A stretch of 64,000 bases of DNA, from positions 1-64,000 of the forward strand of contig JALHMG010000006.1 of assembly GCA_022844135.1 (NCBI GenBank). The letters are read 5' to 3'. This document shows positions 43,564 through 52,762 of the stretch, piece after piece. The notes under the pieces were generated by a model, which did not search any database, was not told the origin of the DNA, and worked only from the letters and a program-made list of their open reading frames with translations. Origin of the DNA: Lysobacterales bacterium (lineage in GTDB: Bacteria; Pseudomonadota; Gammaproteobacteria; Xanthomonadales; SZUA-5). Each line of letters begins with the position of its first letter. The stretch's first letter is position 1. The position numbers were made by a program, and so were the translations under genes.

Positions 43564-44607
43564 ATGTCGACCGCGCAATTCCCCAACCCGCTCGGCATCC
43601 ACGGTTTCGAGTTCGTCGAATTCGCAGCGCCCGATCCGAGTCTGCTCAAGCAACTGTTCGAGCGCATGGGATTTTCTGCCGTGGCTCGGCATCGCGAGCG
43701 CGCCGTACTTTTGTATCGCCAGGGCGGCGTGAATTTCCTGATCAACGAGTCGGCCGATAGCTTCGCCAGCGATTTCGCGGCGGCGCACGGACCCTGCGCA
43801 TGCGGTTTCGCTATCCGCGTGCGCGATGGCGAGATGGTGTTCCATGAGGTGGTGGCGCGCGGCGCACAGCCGGTGACGCACAGAGCGGACACGCGCGCGA
43901 TCGATGCCCCGGTGATCAAGGGCATCGGCGACTGCATGCTGTATCTGGTCACCGACGGCAGCGATCCTTATGTGGACTTCGAGTTCTTCGCCGACCCGAA
44001 TCCGCGCGGATTCGGGCTGACCTTTATCGATCACCTTACGCACAACGTGTACTTCGGCAACATGGGCCAGTGGGCGGATTACTACGAGCGATTGTTCGGC
44101 TTTCGCGAGATCCGCTATTTCGATATCAAGGGCGTGAAGACGGGTCTGGTGTCCAAGGCGATGACCGCGCCCGATGGCATCGTGCGCATTCCGCTCAATG
44201 AATCGAGCGACCCGAAATCGCAGATCAATGAGTATCTCGATCAGTACAAGGGCGAAGGCATCCAGCACATCGCCTGCTTTACCGACGACATCTATGCGAC
44301 GGTAGAAGCCATGCGCGAGCGCGGCGTGACCTTCTTGCACACGCCCGACACGTACTTCGACGTGATCGATCAGCGCGTACCGAACCACAAAGAGGATGTG
44401 GCGCGCATGAAAAAGAACCGCATCCTGATCGATGCCGATCCCGAGACCAAACAAAAGCAGCTCCTGCAAATCTTCACCGAGACCAACATCGGGCCGATCT
44501 TCTTCGAGATCATCCAGCGCAAGGGAAACGAGGGCTTCGGCGAAGGCAACTTCCAGGCCCTGTTCGAGTCGATCGAACGCGATCAGATGCGACGTGGGGT
44601 GCTTTGA
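43564..44607 (+). CDS. hppD: 4-hydroxyphenylpyruvate dioxygenase
   Basis: 347 aa. Iron ligands are at FIDHLTHNVY (His), EGIQHIACFTDD (His) and GPIFFEIIQRKGNEGFGEGN (Glu), the last being the family's C-terminal signature. It converts 4-hydroxyphenylpyruvate to homogentisate in tyrosine breakdown. GGAGTGAATCC precedes the ATG. hmgA lies downstream on the same strand but 372 bases away, with two repeat elements in between, so co-transcription may have been altered. Confidence 0.95.
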   Translation: MSTAQFPNPLGIHGFEFVEFAAPDPSLLKQLFERMGFSAVARHRERAVLLYRQGGVNFLINESADSFASDFAAAHGPCACGFAIRVRDGEMVFHEVVARGAQPVTHRADTRAIDAPVIKGIGDCMLYLVTDGSDPYVDFEFFADPNPRGFGLTFIDHLTHNVYFGNMGQWADYYERLFGFREIRYFDIKGVKTGLVSKAMTAPDGIVRIPLNESSDPKSQINEYLDQYKGEGIQHIACFTDDIYATVEAMRERGVTFLHTPDTYFDVIDQRVPNHKEDVARMKKNRILIDADPETKQKQLLQIFTETNIGPIFFEIIQRKGNEGFGEGNFQALFESIERDQMRRGVL

Positions 44608-44649
44608 GCGCTGGGTTTCGCCTTTCGATGCTCGGGGCTCGCGTCAGTG

Positions 44650-44790
44650 AATCGTCAATAGTCAAAGGTCAATGGGTGAGCGGCTCAGTTTCTGCCTTGG
44701 TCGCCTGAACAACCGACTGACCAGTGATCGAAAAGACAGAGCGGTTGCTTTCGCTTTCCCATTGACCATTTACCATTGACTATTGACCAT
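44650..44790. repeat. TCAATGG / CCATTGA short-repeat inverted repeat
   Basis: TCAATAGTCAAAGGTCAATG near 44653-44673 pairs with CCATTGACCATTTACCATTGACTATTGACC near 44758-44788 once a 9-base expansion is allowed. The right arm is built from repeated CCATTGAC units. The 80 bases between have no coding character. It abuts the family B element at 44791. Confidence 0.6.
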
Positions 44791-44950
44791 TTAGCAGGCT
44801 GTTGAGAAACAGTCTGCTAGCGCGAACCATGGATGGTTCGCACATTGATCAAGCACGTAAGTGTTTGATCAATGGAGAGCGAGTCCGGACATGCGCCGGA
44901 CTCGCGACTTGAGAAACGCACAGCAAGTGCGTTTCTCAACATCGTGTTAG
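44791..44950 (+). mobile_element. Hairpin-rich element, family B (copy 3)
   Basis: 152 bases flanked by TTAG at 44791-44794 and 44947-44950, whereas the other copies have CTAG on both sides. This co-variation of both flanks shows a 4-base target duplication with preference YTAG. Same five hairpins and ends as copies 1 and 2. It ends 29 bases before the hmgA start and so lies in its leader. Confidence 0.88.
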
Positions 44951-44979
44951 ATCACCCACGTTGCGCCAGGAACTCACCC

Positions 44980-46098
44980 ATGTCGAAAAAATGGATCACC
45001 ACGCCGCGCATCGAAGGCAAGTCCTCGCGTCAGGCGCATTGCGATTTGCCGGAAGGCACCTACGAGCGGGAACTCGGTAAGGAAGGATTCTTCGGCCCGG
45101 CCGCGCACATGTATCACCCGCGGCCGCCGACGGCCTGGTCCAATTTCGAAGGCCCACTTCGCCCGCGCGCCTTCGATACCAATCAGCACAGCGAGTTTGG
45201 ACCATCGCCTTGGGATGCCAAGGCGCTGGTACACAACGCCAAAGTCCGCGTGCGCACCTGGCGCGTGGAAGGTTCGATGGATCATCTGGTGCGCAACGCC
45301 GATGGCGATGAGCTGATCTTCGTGCACAACGGCTCCGGGCATCTGTTCTGCGACTACGGCCACCTGGCCATCGAGGATGGCGACTATGTGATGTTGCCGC
45401 GCTCGACGATGTGGCGCCTGGAAGTGACCCAGTCGATGGACCTGTTGCTCATCGAGGCGACCAACTCAAGCTACATGCTTCCGGATAAGGGGCTGCTGGG
45501 CCCGCATGCGATCTTCGACCCGGCGATGCTGGACGCGCCGCAGATCGATCCGATGTTCAAACGCCAGCAGCAGGGCGAGTGGCGGGTTGTCGTCAAGCGC
45601 CTGAACGCGCTGTCGACAATCACCTATGGGTACAACCCTCTCGATGCGGTAGGCTGGCACGGCGATCTGTTTCCGGTGCGGATCAACGTCAAGGACATCC
45701 GCCCGATCATGAGCCATCGCTACCACGTGCCGCCGAGTGCGCACACCACGTTCGTCGCCGATCGCTTCGTTGTTTGCACCTTCGTGCCGCGCCTGTTCGA
45801 GACCGATCCCGGCGCGATCAAGATTCCGTTCTTCCACAATAACGACGATTTCGACGAACTGATTTTCTACCACCGCGGCGACTTCTTCAGTCGCGACAAC
45901 ATCAAGCCCGGCATGGTGACGCTGCACCCGTGCGGCTTCACGCATGGTCCGCATCCCAAAGCGCTGGGGCGCATGTTGGAACAGACCAAAGCCGCGACCG
46001 ACGAGTACGCGGTGATGATCGATACCCGCGATGCGCTGGAAGTGAGCGCGGAGGCTGGTGCCATTGAATGGACTGGGTATGTGGACTCGTGGAAGTGA
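44980..46098 (+). CDS. hmgA: Homogentisate 1,2-dioxygenase
   Basis: 372 aa, the compact bacterial form compared with about 430-445 aa in the classical enzyme. Cupin core with EGSMDHLVRNADGDELIFVH, then RYHVPPSAHTTF, FHNNDDFDELIFYHRGDFF and HPCGFTHGPHPK, which carry the iron-ligand His and Glu residues. It opens the homogentisate ring to maleylacetoacetate. The ATG has AGGAA eight bases upstream. The frame extends further upstream only through the family B element. Confidence 0.92.
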   Translation: MSKKWITTPRIEGKSSRQAHCDLPEGTYERELGKEGFFGPAAHMYHPRPPTAWSNFEGPLRPRAFDTNQHSEFGPSPWDAKALVHNAKVRVRTWRVEGSMDHLVRNADGDELIFVHNGSGHLFCDYGHLAIEDGDYVMLPRSTMWRLEVTQSMDLLLIEATNSSYMLPDKGLLGPHAIFDPAMLDAPQIDPMFKRQQQGEWRVVVKRLNALSTITYGYNPLDAVGWHGDLFPVRINVKDIRPIMSHRYHVPPSAHTTFVADRFVVCTFVPRLFETDPGAIKIPFFHNNDDFDELIFYHRGDFFSRDNIKPGMVTLHPCGFTHGPHPKALGRMLEQTKAATDEYAVMIDTRDALEVSAEAGAIEWTGYVDSWK

Positions 46099-46173
46099 GC
46101 TGTTTTCGCCCCTGAATACGCGTGTAAAGGTCTGAGAGAGTCACTTTACAGCCACATCAACAGGGGAAGCATT

Positions 46174-46641
46174 ATGAAGATCGTTGTTCTTGGTCTGGCG
46201 GCTGCTGCATTGCTGTCGACCGGTTGCGCCACCGTCACCCGCGGCACGAGTCAGGACTGGTCGGTGACGACCGAACCGGCGGGCGCCACCGCCACGTTGA
46301 GCAATGGCGAACAGTGCAAGACGCCATGCACATTGAAGCTGCGCCGCAAGTTTCCGTTCAGCGTTGAACTTTGCAAACCTGGCTTCGAGACCGTCAACAC
46401 CCAGGTGACGAGCTCCATCAAGGGCGCTGGCGCGGCCGGAATGGCCGGCAATGTGTTGGTCGGAGGATTGATCGGCGTTGGCGTTGACGCCGGCACCGGC
46501 GCCAACAAGGATCTGTTGCCGAACCCGTTGGCGGTCAATCTCGTCCCAGCGACGCCTGGATGCGTCAGCCCGAGTATTCCGGCGGTGCCAGAAAACGGGC
46601 AGACACCAGAAGAGTACGCAGAGAAAAAGAAATCCAAATAA
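46174..46641 (+). CDS. Lipoprotein with PEGA-like domain
   Basis: 155 aa. Signal peptide with lipobox LSTGC (Cys18). The following PAGATATLSNGEQCKTPCTL has the P-x-GA-x-V pattern of PEGA domains, short surface beta modules, with two Cys that could pair. A Gly-rich hydrophobic segment (about 90-110) and a Lys-rich tail follow. Probable outer-membrane or periplasmic structural protein. A short inverted repeat GTAAAG/CTTTAC lies 23 bases upstream in the leader, and a GGGCCGG hairpin follows the gene at 46666-46690. Confidence 0.65.
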   Translation: MKIVVLGLAAAALLSTGCATVTRGTSQDWSVTTEPAGATATLSNGEQCKTPCTLKLRRKFPFSVELCKPGFETVNTQVTSSIKGAGAAGMAGNVLVGGLIGVGVDAGTGANKDLLPNPLAVNLVPATPGCVSPSIPAVPENGQTPEEYAEKKKSK

Positions 46642-46728
46642 TCCCGACGTCTTCTGTCGGACCGTCCGGCCCCGCGCATCGCAGGGCCGGTCGCCAGGCG
46701 GCCAACGGCGCGTTCTCCCTTGGACTGC

Positions 46729-47373
46729 TCAGCGACACGCCCGAGGTCGCTGCGTCAATTCATCCGCACCCGGCAGCGATGAGATATCGATCGCATCGCT
46801 GCCGCGTTCGTAGTCGATCCAGAACTGCCGCGTGACTTCGGTACGCTCCTCCAGGCGCGCTGGAAAGCCGAGCGCTGCGATTTGCGCTTGACGTTGCGAA
46901 GCGTTCTCGCGACTGCGGAACAGGCCCAGCGAGACCGTGTTCTCGTGATCGCCTGCGGTCACGACGTAGTAATCGCGCACGCTCGCGGCGTTCAACTGGC
47001 GAGCTGACTTGAGTGCCGCCTCGCGGCTCTCATACGCCGGCAAATACACCCAATAGCCGCGCGTGTTTTCGACGCTCTGCTCCTGAAATTGCGCACGCAG
47101 CGCTTGCGCGCCGATCAAATCGAGCGCGCGCTGCAAAGACGATTGCGTGGCGAACGGACCGATGGTCTCGCACACCGTATCGCCCGCGGCCGCTGTTGTC
47201 GCGGCGGTGGCGGCCTCTTCCATCGCCTGCGCCTCGCGCTCGTGAAGCAGTACCAGCGTTGGCGTGTCGCTCACCGGTTCAGGTGGCGGCGGTGCGCTGA
47301 GATGCACGTACCACCATGCACCCATCGCCAGGTTCAAGGCGAGCAGCAGCAAAAAGATGGCGCGTGCGATCAA
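46729..47373 (-). CDS. Membrane-anchored SPOR-domain protein
   Basis: 214 aa. One N-terminal membrane helix (AIFLLLLALNLAMGAWWYV), an Ala/Thr-rich linker, and a C-terminal SPOR-type domain (about 70-190: CETIGPFATQSSLQRALDLI, GYWVYLPAYESREAALKSAR, VSLGLFRSRENASQRQ) that binds denuded peptidoglycan strands, usually at the septum. It lies downstream of the LprI-like gene with a 69-base gap showing no feature. Confidence 0.8.
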   Translation of the reverse strand: MIARAIFLLLLALNLAMGAWWYVHLSAPPPPEPVSDTPTLVLLHEREAQAMEEAATAATTAAAGDTVCETIGPFATQSSLQRALDLIGAQALRAQFQEQSVENTRGYWVYLPAYESREAALKSARQLNAASVRDYYVVTAGDHENTVSLGLFRSRENASQRQAQIAALGFPARLEERTEVTRQFWIDYERGSDAIDISSLPGADELTQRPRACR

Positions 47374-47442
47374 GCTGGCGCTCCGCGCGTCACTCGGTAC
47401 ATGCGCGCTTCGTACGCGGCTGTGCGACCCGCAGACAGGCGC

Positions 47443-47844
47443 CTAGGGTTCTTGCTGAGCATCGCGCAGCGCTTCGAGTTGCTTGACGCGATCGGCAACC
47501 ACGCGCACTGCAGCCGCGTCGGCCATCACCTGATACATGGTGCCTTCCATCGCGCCGTAAGAGGCCGCAATCGCCTTGAACTCGGCATCGCGAAACTTCA
47601 GCCACTCGCGTTGCGCGCTGCGCAACGCAGCGTGGCTGGTATTTGGCAACGTGTCGAGCAGATCGCCCCAGACCAGGTTCAGCGCGCGATCCCAGTCCGC
47701 CAGCGCGGTAGCGAAGCATTGCCGTTGGTCGTGCGTCGATACGCCTTCCGGCGCATTGAGGCAGCGAGTGAGTTTTTCATCGACGGCGTGCCCCTGGGCC
47801 GCGAGCGGCGCCATCATCGCCAACCACAATAGCGCGCGAATCAT
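47443..47844 (-). CDS. LprI/DUF1311-like exported protein
   Basis: 133 aa from ATG 47844, which shares a base with the lpdA stop (TGATG). Signal peptide (1-19, ending GHA). The mature part has the DUF1311 layout: LTRCLNAPEG, QRQCFATALADWDRALNLVW, LRSAQREWLKFRDAEFKAI. Some members inhibit lysozyme; function here is not established. It is probably expressed from the lpdA transcript. Confidence 0.75.
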   Translation of the reverse strand: MIRALLWLAMMAPLAAQGHAVDEKLTRCLNAPEGVSTHDQRQCFATALADWDRALNLVWGDLLDTLPNTSHAALRSAQREWLKFRDAEFKAIAASYGAMEGTMYQVMADAAAVRVVADRVKQLEALRDAQQEP

Positions 47845-49655
47845 CAGGCTTTCTTCGGAATGTAGAGATCGGTGATGGTGCCTTCGAACACTTCGGCCGC
47901 CATCCCGACCGACTCGCTCAACGTGGGATGCGGGTGAATCGTCAGACCGATATCCGCCGCATCGCAACCCATTTCGATGGCCAGCGCGGTCTCGCTGATC
48001 AAGTCGCCAGCATTGGGGCCGACGATGCCGGCGCCAATCACCCGGTGACTGTCGGCATCGAAGATCAGTTTGGTGAAGCCCTCTGTGCGATCGATGCCGA
48101 TCGCGCGACCGCTCGCTGCATAGGGGAATTTTCCGACGCCGACATTTAACCCTTGGGCCTTCGCTTCGCTCTCGGTGACGCCCACCCAGGCGATTTCCGG
48201 GTCGGTGTAGGTCACGCTTGGAATCACCCGAGCCACGAATTCGACGTTGTGGCCGGCCGCGACTTCGGCCGCCACCTTGCCCTCGTGGGTGGCTTTGTGT
48301 GCCAGCATCGGCTGACCCACGATGTCGCCAATCGCGAAGATATGCGGCACGTTGGTGCGCATCTGTTTGTCCACGGCGATGAAACCGCGTTCGTTAACGA
48401 TCACGCCCGCATTCTCGGCGCCGATCTTGCGGCCATTGGGCGAGCGCCCGACGGCGCACAGTACGCGATCGTAGAGCGTCGGCGGCGGCGCTTTCTCGCC
48501 TTCGAAGGTGGCCAGCAAACCGTCCGGCCTGGCCTCGATCGACGCGACCTTGGTTTTCAGATGGATGCCGCCGTAGCGTTTGCCGATGCGTTGCTGCAAC
48601 GGCCGAACCAGGTCGGGATCGGCGCCCGGCATCAGCTGATCGAGCCACTCGACCACGGTCACGTCGCTGCCCAGCGCGTCGTACACGCAGGCCATTTCCA
48701 ATCCAATGATTCCGCCGCCGATGACCAACAGCTTGCCGCTGGTATCCGCCAATTCGAGCGCATCGGTGGAATCCATCAAACGCGCATCGCCCCAAGGCAG
48801 GCCGGGCAACTTGATCGCTTGCGAGCCGGCCGCGATCACTGCGTGCTGAAATCCGATGATCTTCTGGCTGCCATCACTTTGCGTCACCGTGACACTGTTG
48901 GGCGAAGAGAAGCTGCCGTTGCCGGTAACTACGCGCACCTTGCGCTGCTTGGCCATGCCCGCCAAGCCACCGGTGAGTTTACCGACGACCTTGTTCTTGA
49001 AGCCGCGCAACTTGGGCAGATCGATGCTCGGCGTCCCGAAGCTGATGCCCAGCTCGGCGAAATGCGCCGCCTCATCGAGCACACGCGCAGCGTGCAACAG
49101 CGCTTTGGACGGAATGCAGCCGACGTTCAAACAGACTCCGCCGAGCGTCGAATAACGTTCGACGAGCACCACATCGAGGCCCAGATCGGCGCCGCGGAAC
49201 GCGGCCGTGTAACCGCCGGGTCCCGCGCCGAGGACAAGCAGTTGGCAGGTTTCATCAACGCCGATGGCCGGTTGCGGATTGCGAGCGGCGGGTGGCGGGT
49301 TCGCAGCAGGTTGGCGATTGCCAGTGGTGGGTTGGGCGGGTGCCGGTTGCTGGTCGATGGTTGTCGGTTGCTGTTTGTCTGGCGCCGCTTGCGCCAAGCT
49401 GCCGCCTGCGACTGCAGCTGTCGCTTCGATCAGCGCAATGACGCTGCCCTCGGAAACTTTGTCGCCAAGCTTGACCTTCAGCTCCTTGACGATGCCGGCG
49501 GCGCTCGACGGCACTTCCATGGTGGCCTTGTCGGATTCGAGCGTGACCAGCCCCTGATCGAGTTTCACCGTATCGCCGGCCTTGACCAGCAGCTCGATCA
49601 CCGGCACGTCGTTGTAGCCGCCGATGTCCGGCACCTTGATGTCCACTATCGCCAT
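47844..49655 (-). CDS. lpdA: Dihydrolipoyl dehydrogenase with lipoyl domain
   Basis: 603 aa. N-terminal lipoyl domain (1-80, lipoylation Lys in ESDKATMEVPS), a Pro/Gln-rich linker (about 95-130), then E3: FAD site VLGAGPGGYTAAFRGADLG, redox disulfide GGVCLNVGCIPSKALLH, NAD site LLVIGGGIIGLEMA, and catalytic HPHPTLSE near the C-terminus. E3 reoxidises dihydrolipoamide for 2-oxo-acid dehydrogenases; the E1/E2 genes are not in the window. The linker DNA is made of short imperfect GGTTG/GGCGG-type repeats, similar to intergenic filler elsewhere. Confidence 0.95.
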   Translation of the reverse strand: MAIVDIKVPDIGGYNDVPVIELLVKAGDTVKLDQGLVTLESDKATMEVPSSAAGIVKELKVKLGDKVSEGSVIALIEATAAVAGGSLAQAAPDKQQPTTIDQQPAPAQPTTGNRQPAANPPPAARNPQPAIGVDETCQLLVLGAGPGGYTAAFRGADLGLDVVLVERYSTLGGVCLNVGCIPSKALLHAARVLDEAAHFAELGISFGTPSIDLPKLRGFKNKVVGKLTGGLAGMAKQRKVRVVTGNGSFSSPNSVTVTQSDGSQKIIGFQHAVIAAGSQAIKLPGLPWGDARLMDSTDALELADTSGKLLVIGGGIIGLEMACVYDALGSDVTVVEWLDQLMPGADPDLVRPLQQRIGKRYGGIHLKTKVASIEARPDGLLATFEGEKAPPPTLYDRVLCAVGRSPNGRKIGAENAGVIVNERGFIAVDKQMRTNVPHIFAIGDIVGQPMLAHKATHEGKVAAEVAAGHNVEFVARVIPSVTYTDPEIAWVGVTESEAKAQGLNVGVGKFPYAASGRAIGIDRTEGFTKLIFDADSHRVIGAGIVGPNAGDLISETALAIEMGCDAADIGLTIHPHPTLSESVGMAAEVFEGTITDLYIPKKA

Positions 49656-49700
49656 GGCGATCTGCTCATTTGAATGACGGGTCAGAGGATAGCGGCGCGC

Positions 49701-49730
49701 AAACGAAAACGGCGCCTTTCGGCGCCGCGC
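49701..49730 (-). terminator. Rho-independent terminator after the DUF2059 gene
   Basis: Read on the minus strand, GGCGCC GAAA GGCGCC (49711-49726) is followed by GTTTTCGTTT. It lies between the DUF2059 gene stop (49778) and the lpdA start (49655), so the two are separate transcription units. Confidence 0.8.
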
Positions 49731-49777
49731 TCGTTCTTTATGGTACGCGGACCCGTGGTCCGCCTACCATGGCGTAA

Positions 49778-50296
49778 TCAATTCGCCGGCTTTTCGCCTT
49801 GCGCCGCCTGGCAGGCGCGAAATGCCTCATCCAACTTCGGCGCCAGTTCCTGGCCGATCTTTTGCGCATTCTCCATGGACGCCTGCATACGCTGCTGCGA
49901 AGCGCCCTGAATGCGCTGCATGATCTCCGGCGTCTTGTCGAGCAACTTCTTGCCCAGGTCGGACGTGAAAAACGCGGTCATGGTCTCCAGCTCTTGCTGC
50001 GTGAAAACGTCCGTGTAAACGGCTGCGAAATCTTTGCGCATTTCGCCAATTTCCGCGTCAGAGAAGGTGATCGCGCCCATCCGTTTGCTGAAGTCATCGA
50101 GTACGGGCTTGGCCGAGGCGCAACCCTGGAACTGCGCCACAGTGCTCTGCACCATCGGTGCAGTTGGATCCTTGAGCATCTTCAACGGCTCATCGGCGCG
50201 CGACGCTTCGATCATTTTCAGCGCGGCGGCGGTGTGGGCGTCGGTGGCGGCGGGTTCGGCGGCGGCCAGCGTGGCGGCCAGCAAGAGGGACAACAT
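49778..50296 (-). CDS. DUF2059-domain exported protein
   Basis: 172 aa from MLSLLLAATLAAAEP, a signal peptide with GGAG nine bases before the ATG. The DUF2059 region (about 85-150) reads FAAVYTDVFTQQELETMTAF then DLGKKLLDKTPEIMQR, typical of the helical domain found in many exported proteins of unknown role. Divergent from the kinase gene at 50441, the two sharing a 144-base promoter region. Confidence 0.8.
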   Translation of the reverse strand: MLSLLLAATLAAAEPAATDAHTAAALKMIEASRADEPLKMLKDPTAPMVQSTVAQFQGCASAKPVLDDFSKRMGAITFSDAEIGEMRKDFAAVYTDVFTQQELETMTAFFTSDLGKKLLDKTPEIMQRIQGASQQRMQASMENAQKIGQELAPKLDEAFRACQAAQGEKPAN

Positions 50297-50440
50297 CACG
50301 GAATCTCCTGAGTGCAAAAAAGCGCCGACGTCGGGCGCTGCGGGGCGCGGAGCATAACGCGCACAGATGAGAGTGACACAGTGCGGACAAGTTTCGGCCT
50401 GCTAAACTGGTGCGTCTCTCACCGTTCAGGATTCCCGCCC

Positions 50441-52762
50441 GTGGCATTTCCGGAGATTCCAGGCTATGCGCTGGAACGCCAGCTCGGCTCCGGCGGCATG
50501 GCGACAGTGTATCTGGCGGTGCAACTGTCGCTGGAGCGGCGCGTTGCGATCAAGGTGCTACGCACCAGCGGCGCCGAGGACGATCCGGAACGCACCGAGA
50601 AGCGCTTCCTGCGCGAGGGCCGCACACTCGCCAAGATCACCCACAAGAACGTCTGCGGTATCTATGACATCGCCAAAGTCGGCGACATCGCCTACATCGC
50701 GATGGAGTATCTGGACGGCGGTACGTTGGTCGACAAGCTCAAGCGCGGCGTTTCGGTGGCCGAATCGATTGCGATTGTGGTGCAACTGGCCTCGGCACTC
50801 GATGAGGCGCACAAGCTCGGCATCGTCCATCGCGACTTGAAGCCCGCCAATGTGATGTTGCGCGGCGGCCGCGTGCCGGTGCTGACCGATTTCGGCATCG
50901 CGCGCGAGCTGACGGCGAGCCAGACGCGTATCACTGCGGAAAACATGATCGTCGGCACGCCGATTTACATGAGCCCGGAGCAAGTGTCCGGCGGCGAGGT
51001 GGACGGGCGCTCCGATTTGTACTCGCTCGGCATCATGTTTTACGAGTTGCTGATCGGGCGTCCGCCCTATCAGGGCGACACGCCGATCGCGGTGTGCATG
51101 CAGCATCTGACCGCCGATCTGCCGCGCCTGCCGGCAGATTTCGCCGATCTGCAACCGGTACTCGATCGCATGCTCGCCAAACGTCGCGACGAGCGCTTTG
51201 CGAATATGGCGGAGTTCAACCACGCCCTGCGCGACGTGTTCATCGCCTCGGAGGCGCTGCGCCGCGTGCTGCGTTTTGCGCCCGATACGCCGTGGTCCGA
51301 GCAACTACGTGATCTGGGTTTCTCCTTCGATACGCTGCGCGACGCCGACGTCAGAGCGGCGCTCGACAAGCAGCGCGCAACGCGGGTGGCGCCGAAGCCT
51401 AAAGTCAAGGCGGCGCCGACGCCGCGCCAACCGCGCCCGATCGGACTGTGGGCCGGCGCGGCAGCGGTCGTGCTGGCGCTCGGCGCTGGCGGCTGGTGGC
51501 TGGCGACGCGGCCGGCTGCAGTCGACAACACGGAAGTAGATCTTGTGCGTGTGCAGCTGCTGAACACGCAATTGGAAGCGGTGCAGGAAAAACTCAACGC
51601 CGGGCAGATCGATGTCGGCCCCGGCAACGCGCTTTCGAAGCTGCAGGAAATGCGCAAGGTCGATGCCGACTCCGATTACGTGCGCCGTGCCGCCGAAAAA
51701 ATCGTCGCGATGCTTGAGACGCGGGCGCGCGGCGAGCTTGCGGCGCAAGACTTAGGCGCGCTCGACCAAACCCTGGCATCGATGCGGACTGCCGACCCGA
51801 ACGCGACAGCGCTGGCCGATTTGTCCGCCCAGCGCGCTACGTTGGCGCAAGCGCAGGCGAACGCCGCGGCAACCCGACAGCGCCTGCAGCGCCTTTCGCA
51901 ATTGCTCGATGGCGCCCAACCCGCCAGCGGCGAGCGGCTGATCGATGTTTATCTGGACTTGCAGCGAACGCTCGGCAACGATCCGGAATTCCGGCGCCTG
52001 GAGCCGCGCGCGCAAGGGGCGTCGATGGCCGCCATCCGCACCGCGCAAGCCGCCGGCCAACTGCAATTGGCGCTCACCGACGCCAACGCCCTGGCGCGCG
52101 CAATGCCCGGCAACCGCGATGTGCAGGCGCTGGCCGCCAAGCTTCAGGAAGACTTGAATCAGGCCGCGCTCGGGCAGGCACTCGACCGTTGGCGGGGGCA
52201 GCTCGCACAGACGCTCGATGCCAGTCGGTTGGCGTCGCTGCTTCAGGGTCTGCGCGAGTTGGCCGATCTGAATCTGCCGGAGCGCGATCTCGCCGGCCTG
52301 CGCCAACAGCTCGCGACCGCGCTGGCGAATCAGGCGGCCGCGATGGAGCAGGCCGGGCGTTTCGACGACGCCCTCGCGCTGATCGGCCAGGCGCGGCGCG
52401 AGCTGCAGAGCGCCGAACTCGATCAGGCGCAAACTCGGATCAGCGCGGCGCGCGATGCGTCGCTGGCCAATGAGCGCGCGGCCGCGGAAGCGGCGCGTCA
52501 AGGCCAGCTGGCGATCAGCACCGCGCCATGGTCGACCATCGAATCGGTGGTCGACGACGCCGGCAAACGCGTCGCCTTGCCGCGCGATGCTGCCACACCG
52601 CTGTTGCTCAAGCTGGCTGAAGGGCGCTATCGCGTGACCTTGGTGAGCGGCGCGCAGCGCCGACAAGAGAGCGTAGTGATCGAGCGCGGCAAGCTTTCCA
52701 GACTGTCCGTGAAGCTTGGCGGCCTCGACAGCGAGGCGTATTTCAAGGAGTACGACGGGTGA
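50441..52762 (+). CDS. Ser/Thr protein kinase with PEGA-like tail
   Basis: 773 aa from a GTG (MAFPEIPGYALERQLGSGG); the longer frame upstream has no kinase homology. Kinase (about 8-280): QLGSGGMATVYLA, VAIKVLRTS, VHRDLKPANVMLR, LTDFGIAREL, GTPIYMSPEQ. One membrane helix (about 375-397, GLWAGAAAVVLALGAGGWWL), a long Ala/Gln-rich coiled coil (400-690), and a terminal PEGA-like module (STIESVVDDAGKRVALPRDA, LAEGRYRVTLVSGAQRR). The coiled coil is periplasmic. The next gene overlaps its stop (GTGA) and encodes an exported coiled-coil protein, a likely partner. Confidence 0.88.
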   Translation: MAFPEIPGYALERQLGSGGMATVYLAVQLSLERRVAIKVLRTSGAEDDPERTEKRFLREGRTLAKITHKNVCGIYDIAKVGDIAYIAMEYLDGGTLVDKLKRGVSVAESIAIVVQLASALDEAHKLGIVHRDLKPANVMLRGGRVPVLTDFGIARELTASQTRITAENMIVGTPIYMSPEQVSGGEVDGRSDLYSLGIMFYELLIGRPPYQGDTPIAVCMQHLTADLPRLPADFADLQPVLDRMLAKRRDERFANMAEFNHALRDVFIASEALRRVLRFAPDTPWSEQLRDLGFSFDTLRDADVRAALDKQRATRVAPKPKVKAAPTPRQPRPIGLWAGAAAVVLALGAGGWWLATRPAAVDNTEVDLVRVQLLNTQLEAVQEKLNAGQIDVGPGNALSKLQEMRKVDADSDYVRRAAEKIVAMLETRARGELAAQDLGALDQTLASMRTADPNATALADLSAQRATLAQAQANAAATRQRLQRLSQLLDGAQPASGERLIDVYLDLQRTLGNDPEFRRLEPRAQGASMAAIRTAQAAGQLQLALTDANALARAMPGNRDVQALAAKLQEDLNQAALGQALDRWRGQLAQTLDASRLASLLQGLRELADLNLPERDLAGLRQQLATALANQAAAMEQAGRFDDALALIGQARRELQSAELDQAQTRISAARDASLANERAAAEAARQGQLAISTAPWSTIESVVDDAGKRVALPRDAATPLLLKLAEGRYRVTLVSGAQRRQESVVIERGKLSRLSVKLGGLDSEAYFKEYDG

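Noticed and set aside
48153-49673. 506-codon open frame antisense to lpdA
   Set aside because: Shadow of the lpdA reading frame, without recognisable motifs.
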